Assembly (NCBI GenBank): GCA_947313765.1
Contig: CAMZNQ010000270.1
Coordinates: 1-5,128 of the forward strand
Direction of reading: 5' to 3'
From: an uncultured Sulfurovum sp.
Lineage (GTDB): Bacteria; Campylobacterota; Campylobacteria; Campylobacterales; Sulfurovaceae
DNA length: 5,128 nt
Part shown: positions 1 through 5,128 of the stretch, piece after piece
Numbering within the stretch: the first letter of the stretch is position 1
Layout of the letters: each line of letters begins with the position of its first letter
Program-made: the position numbers and the translations under genes
Notes under the pieces: model-generated
Databases searched by the model: none
What the model saw: only the letters and a program-made list of their open reading frames with translations
What the model was told of the DNA's origin: nothing

Positions 1-770
1 GTTGGACGACCATACAAATAAACATTATTTTTCTTTTGAGCCCATTGCTCCCAAAATTTACGTTCCATGTAAGGTACGTAGAAAGTATCCATCTTACCTG
101 TTGCTCTATTACGAACTCCAACTGCTAAAGGTTCAATAGCAGCAGAACCAGTAATTTTATCTTGTTGTCTGAATCTACCTAAGCTACCTTCTAAACGGAC
201 ACTTCCTTTAGAAGTAACGTGACCATCTTGTTCAGCTCCTTCTTCATAAGCAGCATAGTAAGTTCCCCATTTCTGACCTGCTTTAAAATATTTAGCAGGA
301 ATAGAACCAGTAGGATCTTCCATTACACACTCATAAACATAAGAATTACCGTGAATATAATAAGGACGTTGAACACGAACTTTATATCTAGGTGTTGCTC
401 CAATTACATCACCAGGAAGTAATCTATCTTCATTAAGATAAACTCTAAAAGTTACACCACCAGCACCAACTGATTTTACATCATCAGGGAAAGCTTGTTC
501 TACAATATGAAGAGGTTCAATATAATCATTAATCAAATCATATTCCCAAACTTCCTTATCCATCATCATTGTTGCTCCCATCTTATTAAGGAGAACAGAT
601 AAAGAATTATCTGTATAAAATTGCTCTGTCATGAACAGAGAGTTCATCATTGGAACATACTTTTCAGGCATGATACCAAACTCCCTACCAAGGGATTTCA
701 TATCAGTACCATTGTTGTGTCCTTTAATAGTGGATACAACTAAATCATCACTAATTTTTAATATACTCAT
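1..770 (-). CDS. Major capsid protein, N-terminal 256 residues (3' end outside window)
   Basis: No stop is met between the ATG at 770-768 and base 1, so the gene continues out of the window; 256 full codons are visible. The protein starts MSILKISDDL and has no signal peptide or membrane segment. It contains a Met-rich stretch (GATMMMDKEVWEYD, about 65-78), then a Gly- and beta-rich region (about 100-160, with GAGGVTFRVYLNEDR and PRYKVRVQRP). This resembles an HK97-fold capsid protein of the crAss-like type, which forms the icosahedral shell. Position supports the call: it is the last gene of a terminase, portal, scaffold-like, capsid series, 12 nt after the scaffold-like stop. Codon use differs from its neighbours: 6 of 13 arginines are CGT, against 0 of 6 in the scaffold-like gene and 1 of 12 in the terminase part I read, which suggests high expression. 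The start follows an A-rich leader without Shine-Dalgarno. Another abundant head protein is possible but less likely. Confidence 0.8.
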   Translation of the reverse strand, partial: MSILKISDDLVVSTIKGHNNGTDMKSLGREFGIMPEKYVPMMNSLFMTEQFYTDNSLSVLLNKMGATMMMDKEVWEYDLINDYIEPLHIVEQAFPDDVKSVGAGGVTFRVYLNEDRLLPGDVIGATPRYKVRVQRPYYIHGNSYVYECVMEDPTGSIPAKYFKAGQKWGTYYAAYEEGAEQDGHVTSKGSVRLEGSLGRFRQQDKITGSAAIEPLAVGVRNRATGKMDTFYVPYMERKFWEQWAQKKNNVYLYGRP

Positions 771-791
771 TTTTAATTATTTTTAAATGTA
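771..791 (-). promoter_or_regulatory. Weak -7-like box and A-rich leader before the capsid gene
   Basis: TACATTTA (791-784, minus strand) matches TAnnTTTG except in the last base and overlaps the stop codon of the scaffold-like gene. The 13 bases after it, AAAATAATTAAAA, lead straight to the capsid ATG and closely resemble the 14-base leader of the scaffold-like gene. The A-rich translation-start context is well supported by sequence. The promoter reading is weak, because the box is imperfect and no -33 element is seen. Confidence 0.3.
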
Positions 792-1886
792 ATCATCTAT
801 ATTGAAGGTTTTACTTCCTCTAGTTTTCTTACTAGATGTAGATGAATTAATCCTTTTGCTTTTAGCTTTCTTTAAAGCTGATTCAAATTTATTTACTTCT
901 TTTTTCTGTATTTCAGAAACTAATCCTGTAAAATCTAGATTAGTTTTTAAGAACTTAGCTAATTTAGCTGCTTTCTTAGGGTCAGTTAAAGCATCTGAAA
1001 GATCCTTCTGCATCTTGGTTATCATTTGATTACTTCCAACCTCAATCACAGGTTTACTCATATAAGTTCTCATACTCTTTCTATCATCATCAGAGAATAC
1101 TATATCTGTATCATCAGATGAAACATAAGTAACTACCTCATCAACAAATTTAGATACAGCTTCTTCTTGAGCTTTAGCTTGCTCTAATTGCTGTTCAATT
1201 AGTTGAGCTTTCTTTATCTCCCTTTGTTCACTTATCTTAGATGAGTAAGTTTCAAAATAATCATCTATTTTCCCCCTATCTTCCAAGAAGGTTATAAAAT
1301 CCTCAACTTCATCTACTGATTTTCCTTCGTAGGTTTTATAATAGAATTTGATTAAATCTACTTTTTCATCATAACTATCAATAGATTCTATATCTGGTTC
1401 AGATACCATTTGCTGATAAGTTTCAAAGAATAATTTAGTATCTCCACCACTCTTCTTGAACTCTAAGAAAGCTTTACCATCCTCATCCAAATCTTCAATG
1501 AATAAGTTAAAATAATTCTCAGCTTCCTTTTGAGTATTATTCTTCATTAGATCAAAAAAGGAATCCTGATCTATATCTTCAGGTAAATCGGTTTTTAAGA
1601 TACCAATTTCTTTTAAATCAGATGCTAATATTTTGAAGATATTTTCATCTTCATCTTTATCATTGTCTATACTATTATCAATATCCTCTTCATCTCCTTC
1701 ATCCCCTTCATCACCAATTTTATCAACTTCTACAAACTCTCCATCAACTAATTTTAAACCACTTTCATCAGGTTCACCCTCTTTTGGAGTACCTTCAGCT
1801 GGTTCATCTTCTTTTGATGTTGGTTCATTAGCTTCTACAAATGATAATGTAGAATCATCCCATACGAAATCTTCGTTCTTTTCCAT
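783..1886 (-). CDS. Probable capsid scaffolding protein, acidic N-terminus and basic C-terminus
   Basis: This complete 367-aa gene lies between portal and capsid genes, the usual place of a scaffold in tailed phages. No enzymatic motif is recognised. Residues 1-82 are extremely acidic and look disordered (for example GDEGDEGDEEDIDN at about 58-71). The middle (about 83-215) is predicted helical with many Asp/Glu. Residues about 217-245 are Gln/Glu/Lys/Ala-rich and look like a coiled coil. Residues about 303-360 are Lys/Arg-rich, ending in a Ser/Lys/Arg linker and the terminal FNIDDYI. A helical, highly charged protein with a basic C-terminal end fits scaffolds, whose C-terminus commonly contacts the inner capsid surface. 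The function is inferred from position and composition; a head-interior or cargo protein is the main alternative. No Ser/His protease signature was seen, so a fused maturation protease is not supported. The start at 1886 is the first Met after the promoter-like box, and all six arginines are AGA/AGG. Confidence 0.6.
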   Translation of the reverse strand: MEKNEDFVWDDSTLSFVEANEPTSKEDEPAEGTPKEGEPDESGLKLVDGEFVEVDKIGDEGDEGDEEDIDNSIDNDKDEDENIFKILASDLKEIGILKTDLPEDIDQDSFFDLMKNNTQKEAENYFNLFIEDLDEDGKAFLEFKKSGGDTKLFFETYQQMVSEPDIESIDSYDEKVDLIKFYYKTYEGKSVDEVEDFITFLEDRGKIDDYFETYSSKISEQREIKKAQLIEQQLEQAKAQEEAVSKFVDEVVTYVSSDDTDIVFSDDDRKSMRTYMSKPVIEVGSNQMITKMQKDLSDALTDPKKAAKLAKFLKTNLDFTGLVSEIQKKEVNKFESALKKAKSKRINSSTSSKKTRGSKTFNIDDYI

Positions 1887-1908
1887 TTTAATTTATTTTA
1901 CAAAGTTA
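1887..1908 (-). promoter_or_regulatory. Bacteroidota-type -7 box and A-rich leader before the scaffold-like gene
   Basis: On the minus strand TAACTTTG (1908-1901) is an exact match to the Bacteroidota -7 consensus TAnnTTTG. It is followed by the 14-base leader TAAAATAAATTAAA and then the ATG at 1886. It sits in the largest non-coding gap of the window, where a promoter would be expected. No clear TTG -33 element is found at the usual distance, and the resulting mRNA leader would be very short. The A at -3 and the A-rich run fit Bacteroidota starts, which use A-rich rather than Shine-Dalgarno contexts. It is a candidate only; an 8-base degenerate motif can occur by chance in AT-rich DNA. Confidence 0.45.
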
Positions 1909-1914
1909 AGGTGT

Positions 1915-1958
1915 AAACTGAACTTTTGTCACTTTTAATTTAATTTATAGTTCAGTTT
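1915..1958. repeat. 10-bp perfect inverted repeat with 24-nt spacer in the portal/scaffold gap
   Basis: AAACTGAACT (1915-1924) and its exact reverse complement AGTTCAGTTT (1949-1958) flank an AT-rich 24-nt spacer. The repeat lies 6 bases upstream of the -7-like box of the scaffold-like gene and downstream of the portal stop. It could be an operator with two half-sites, or a stem-loop in the mRNA that protects or separates the transcript. It does not look like an intrinsic terminator: the stem has only 3 G/C pairs of 10, and in the direction of transcription it is followed by TACACC rather than a T run. Confidence 0.6.
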
Positions 1959-1993
1959 TAATAATTATTATTAGTTAAAATTTATCTATTATT

Positions 1994-4378
1994 TTATTTA
2001 GATTTATTTTGGTTTAGTTTTTTCTTGTCCATACTTACCTTATGTTTAAACTTATCTTGATCTAATTTAAGTTTCTTAGCTTTAATATCAGCATCTACCC
2101 CATTTTTATAAATCTCCATTATATCAGGGATGCCATCATCATCAGCATCTGCATCAGCAGCAAATCCAGATGATAAGATAGCTTGTCTTTGAAGATCAAT
2201 TTTACCTTTAGCTTCAATTTGCTCCAATCTAGCTTGATTCTCTTTATCCATCTTCTGTAATTCAAATGCTTGAGCTGCATCTTGAAGTTGCTTAGCTGCT
2301 TCTTGTTGTTGCTGTTGCATTTGTTGTTGGAATTCTTTTTGTTGTTTCTCTGCTGCATCCAATATTCTCATCTTTTCAGCAGTAGATTGGACTGTTGCTA
2401 TTTTTGCAACAGAGCTCATTGTAATAGCTTGGTTTTGTATAGCTGCATGAGAAAGCTCTTCTATAAGTTGATGAGCTCTATAAGCTTGTGATGAGTTACT
2501 AATAAATACTCCTAATTGATTATTAGCTAATAATTGGGGGTCTGTTCGTAGAGTTTTCATACTAAGGTCATCAAGAATATTAACTAGTTTTTGAGGAGGT
2601 TTAGTTGAATAAATATCCTTAATTACATCAAGATATCTTTGACAAACATCCCTCTTAATTCTATTAAATATTCTAAAGTATGGTTCCAACATATAAGTAT
2701 TTTGTGTGATAGCTTGTTTAACATTACCAACATTCTCACTAGCTCTTATTTGTCCTTCCATTTGGGGAGTTACTCCAACCGCTACCCCAACACTTTCCCT
2801 ATAAAATTCAGCTAATCTAATATAACTTTGTAAGTCAGATAAACTACTCATATCAAGTACTTTCACATTATCTGTTACATTAGTTATCCTTCCATTAGCT
2901 GATAAGTTTACTGTAAGAATACCATTAGCTTCCATATAGTAAAGAGCTTGTGATAAACTAACATCCTTTGATACTAGTAATGTTGGATCAATTGCTATTA
3001 CTTTACCCCTATCCTTTGATAGTATCTTTTGTATCTGTATGTTTACTATATTAAACATATAATCAGCTACCTTCCCTCTTTCTAAAAGAGATGTTCTTTT
3101 ACCATTAATCTTATCTAAATCAGCCCCAACAAAAGAAGGTTTAGCATCAAATATATTATCCTTATCAATTGTCCCCCATTCAACTTTAGTTAGACCTACA
3201 TAGATTGGATTATTTGAATTTATCTTAAATCCTTCATACCAAGCATCAATCCATTGCCATGTTATAGAAATATCACCAGCTTCTTTATTAAGTCTATAAT
3301 AATCAGATACTAGTATAATTTCAGGAACTTCTTTCCCTTCAGGGATTGTTTGTAAGAAACCTATTTTAGTTAGAGATTTCCATTGGCAGTGAGTTACTTG
3401 TATTGAATTATAACTATCCCTATATTCATCTAATTCTTCAAATTTATTGTTTAGCATTATAATTGCATCACTATAATAAGTACCCTCCCCATAAATGTCA
3501 TCTATCTCTTTATCTGTTAACTCATCACTCCATCTAGAAACTATATCAATTGGTTGCATATAATAAGTAGCAAGTATCTTAGTTGCATCATGGAAGAAGT
3601 TTTTTCCATTATGATAAACATCTTTTGTATCTAATTTATAGATAATGGGTCTATCATTTGATTTACCAACATAATACACTATTCTAGAATCAATTAGAAT
3701 ATCCCTCCAACCTTCAGAAAATAAATCTTCTAGATTGTCCTTGTTCTTAAAATATTCAAACAATTGAGAAGATAAGATTTCAGAAGCATCTTGGTACTCT
3801 GTTTCCATAAACTCTGCTACCCTTTTAGGAGTTGCTTTCTTTTCTTCTTCTTGAATCTGTTGTTCTAATTGTTGTTTCTGCTCATTAGTTAATTCTTTAT
3901 TTTGAAGTTCTTCTTGATGAGCTGCTTCAACTTGCATTCTAACACCTTCCCTTATTTTAGATACAACAAAATCCCTTATTCTATTATATTGTTCCTCTTC
4001 TTTCCTAGTTGTAGCATCACTGTTGATTGCAAAGATTTTCATATCAAATGGTCTAGATGCTTCCAGACCTTCTAAAACTTTTAATTTGGGTACTAATACA
4101 CTTTGGTATTTAAAGTTGATAGGAAGCTCTCCAATAGCTCCAGGGAAGGGTTTAAGGATATGTTTGAAATCATCTTCATCAAATCCACCATTATAAAGTT
4201 CAAAGTTAGCAATAGATCTTTTTTCCTCATCTTCTGCTGAAAATCCTTTAAGCTCTGTTTCAGTCTCATCAATCTTATCTTTGAACCATTGCTTTTTATT
4301 TTTATTTTTAGCAGTGGTAGAGATTCTATCTTTAACTGTACCTTTTTTTAAAGAAGATTCTAAATTTATGTTGTTCAT
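1994..4378 (-). CDS. Portal protein, large crAss-like type
   Basis: This complete 794-aa protein follows the terminase and precedes the scaffold-like gene, the expected portal position. Portals form a dodecameric ring at one capsid vertex, through which DNA enters and leaves and on which terminase and tail dock. Visible layout: a charged N-terminus (1-60); a core starting with KPFPGAIGELPINFKYQSVLVPKLKVLE-like sequence (about 76-103); a Gln/Glu/Lys coiled-coil insertion (about 120-185); a long alpha/beta core (about 190-640) with GVTPQMEGQIRASENVGNV-like sequence at about 535-553; a Gln-rich coiled coil (about 676-726, including QQQMQQQQQEAAKQLQ); an EF-hand-like loop at 744-755; and a Lys-rich tail (about 767-794). 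The length is far above typical 400-550-aa portals but fits crAss-like ones as I know them. The start is set by the ATGA overlap with the terminase stop, suggesting translational coupling; there is no Shine-Dalgarno site. Family assignment is strong from context and motif, not tested by alignment. Confidence 0.85.
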   Translation of the reverse strand: MNNINLESSLKKGTVKDRISTTAKNKNKKQWFKDKIDETETELKGFSAEDEEKRSIANFELYNGGFDEDDFKHILKPFPGAIGELPINFKYQSVLVPKLKVLEGLEASRPFDMKIFAINSDATTRKEEEQYNRIRDFVVSKIREGVRMQVEAAHQEELQNKELTNEQKQQLEQQIQEEEKKATPKRVAEFMETEYQDASEILSSQLFEYFKNKDNLEDLFSEGWRDILIDSRIVYYVGKSNDRPIIYKLDTKDVYHNGKNFFHDATKILATYYMQPIDIVSRWSDELTDKEIDDIYGEGTYYSDAIIMLNNKFEELDEYRDSYNSIQVTHCQWKSLTKIGFLQTIPEGKEVPEIILVSDYYRLNKEAGDISITWQWIDAWYEGFKINSNNPIYVGLTKVEWGTIDKDNIFDAKPSFVGADLDKINGKRTSLLERGKVADYMFNIVNIQIQKILSKDRGKVIAIDPTLLVSKDVSLSQALYYMEANGILTVNLSANGRITNVTDNVKVLDMSSLSDLQSYIRLAEFYRESVGVAVGVTPQMEGQIRASENVGNVKQAITQNTYMLEPYFRIFNRIKRDVCQRYLDVIKDIYSTKPPQKLVNILDDLSMKTLRTDPQLLANNQLGVFISNSSQAYRAHQLIEELSHAAIQNQAITMSSVAKIATVQSTAEKMRILDAAEKQQKEFQQQMQQQQQEAAKQLQDAAQAFELQKMDKENQARLEQIEAKGKIDLQRQAILSSGFAADADADDDGIPDIMEIYKNGVDADIKAKKLKLDQDKFKHKVSMDKKKLNQNKSK
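4375..4378 (-). other. ATGA stop/start overlap joining terminase and portal
   Basis: On the minus strand the bases ATGA hold both the portal ATG (4378-4376) and the terminase TGA (4377-4375). This arrangement usually means reinitiation or coupled translation. The upstream bases (TATTATAACAT) have no Shine-Dalgarno match and no A at position -3, unlike the two downstream genes, so the portal start may depend on ribosomes arriving from the terminase. Confidence 0.85.
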
Positions 4379-5128
4379 ATGTTATAATATTTATTATTGT
4401 TATATTGCCCTCTAGCTAAATCTAATAGCTGCCTACTAACATCTTCCATTTCTTTAGGATCCCTTTGATTTATCTTATATTCCTCTTCTTGAAACATACA
4501 CATCATATAGCTCATTACATCATCATGGTTTGTTTTTCTAGAGTAAGAGATTAAATCCTCTAATAGAGGTATATCATCTATTTGATCTAGTACAGTAATT
4601 GATATCCTTTCATCATCAATCCATTTATAATCTACTACTTCACCTAAATTCTTTTTAATGTAGGTTTCTCCTGCATCTTTAAGTTCATCGGTCATATGGC
4701 AACCATAAATCCTCTGAACACCTGAATCTTTAATGTGCTTTGTTATGATATTATCAGGTTGCATTGCAAGATAATTTAAAGATTTACTATTTGCAAAGTA
4801 TGTTTTTGGATGACGAAACATATTTTCATACATCCCTTTTGAGTTATATAATTTGCATAAAAGTAAGAATATCTCATTCACATCATCCGCACTTTCAGGT
4901 CTCCCCCTATACCTAGCTACTATCTTATTCTTAGTATAGGAACCTATGATAGCTTTCTTTCTAACGATGACAGAAGCTATTGAGACACCTTTTGATTTAT
5001 CTTGGGCATAAGGGTCATATCCAATGGAATAACTGTTTGGAGGGGCTGATTCAATTGGTCTTTCATAAATTAGGACAGCTCCATCCAGATTATCGGTCAT
5101 TTTAGGTATTCTATCATATAAAGGAGAT
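4375..5128 (-). CDS. terL: Terminase large subunit, C-terminal nuclease domain (5' end outside window)
   Basis: The reading frame stays open to base 5128, giving 250 visible residues, so the Met at 5100-5098 is probably internal. The ATPase domain with Walker motifs must lie beyond the window. The visible part is the RNase H-like nuclease that cuts concatemeric DNA before and after packaging. Counting from that Met, the acidic metal-binding residues appear in the expected order: D29 in SIGYDPYAQD, E92 in MYENMFRHPK, and D193/D194 in NHDDVMSYMM. RYRGRPES at 63-70 matches the family's conserved segment before the second acidic residue. The C-terminus ends YNNNKYYNI after a short helical, polar tail. 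The stop overlaps the portal start in ATGA, consistent with co-translation; terminase and portal also contact each other during packaging. A separate small nuclease beginning at the internal Met is possible but unlikely, because the frame upstream is open and reads like family sequence. Confidence 0.9.
   Translation of the reverse strand, partial: SPLYDRIPKMTDNLDGAVLIYERPIESAPPNSYSIGYDPYAQDKSKGVSIASVIVRKKAIIGSYTKNKIVARYRGRPESADDVNEIFLLLCKLYNSKGMYENMFRHPKTYFANSKSLNYLAMQPDNIITKHIKDSGVQRIYGCHMTDELKDAGETYIKKNLGEVVDYKWIDDERISITVLDQIDDIPLLEDLISYSRKTNHDDVMSYMMCMFQEEEYKINQRDPKEMEDVSRQLLDLARGQYNNNKYYNI

Noticed and set aside
219..422. Plus-strand open frame of 67 codons
   Set aside because: It lies wholly antisense to the capsid gene, has low-complexity Ser/Ile/Thr/Phe-rich sequence and no start signal.
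1457..1492. DLDEDG in the scaffold-like protein (residues 132-137) as a second EF-hand loop
   Set aside because: Positions 9 and 12 of the loop are both Phe rather than acidic, so it cannot complete a calcium site; it is probably chance in an acidic protein.
1633..1938. Plus-strand open frame of 101 codons rich in Ser and Pro
   Set aside because: It is the antisense shadow of the Asp/Glu-rich N-terminus of the scaffold-like gene; the serine runs are complements of acidic codons.
1915..1958. Inverted repeat as an intrinsic terminator after the portal gene
   Set aside because: The stem is AT-rich, the loop is 24 nt long and no T run follows in the direction of transcription.
2119..2358. Minus-strand frame of 79 codons inside the portal gene
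   Set aside because: It is a shifted reading of the Gln-rich portal segment, giving Asn/Lys/Leu low-complexity sequence with no independent start signal.
4375..5100. Complete small nuclease gene starting at the Met at 5100
   Set aside because: The frame is open further upstream and the protein has only the C-terminal domain of a terminase, so a truncation by the window edge is the simpler explanation.

Overview
This window looks like the head-assembly block of a tailed dsDNA bacteriophage, most likely a crAss-like phage (order Crassvirales) or a close relative infecting a Bacteroidota host. Three things support this. First, four genes lie in the order terminase large subunit, very large portal, acidic/basic scaffold-like protein, major capsid protein. 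Second, the portal (794 aa) is far longer than most tailed-phage portals and carries a GVTPQMEG-type motif, which I associate from memory with crAss-like and Cellulophaga-phage portals. Third, the DNA is strongly AT-rich, lacks Shine-Dalgarno sites before its starts, and has an exact Bacteroidota-type -7 box (TAnnTTTG) upstream of the scaffold-like gene. The family assignments come from motif and context reading, not from a database search.

All genes are on the minus strand, so transcription runs from high to low coordinates. From 5128 down to 4375 is the C-terminal nuclease half of the terminase large subunit; its N-terminal ATPase part lies beyond the window. It overlaps the portal gene (4378-1994) by an ATGA start/stop junction. 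A 107-base non-coding gap (1993-1887) follows, holding a 10-bp perfect inverted repeat with a 24-nt AT-rich spacer and, next to it, the TAACTTTG promoter-like box. Then comes a 367-aa scaffold-like gene (1886-783), and after a 12-nt AT-rich gap the 5' two-thirds or half of the major capsid protein gene (770 to beyond base 1). No plus-strand gene, tRNA, CRISPR array or mobile element is supported. No stretch over 300 bases lacks a gene.

Inferred working of the block: capsid protein co-assembles with the scaffold-like protein on a dodecameric portal. The terminase then docks on the portal, pumps DNA into the prohead and cuts it with the nuclease domain seen here. The gap upstream of the scaffold gene looks like a place where scaffold and capsid expression could be uncoupled from terminase and portal expression. 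The capsid gene also shows a codon shift toward CGT arginine codons, as expected for the most abundant protein.

The most unusual details are an EF-hand-like calcium-binding loop near the portal C-terminus, the inverted repeat plus promoter-like module, and the near-identical A-rich leaders before the scaffold and capsid genes but not before the portal.
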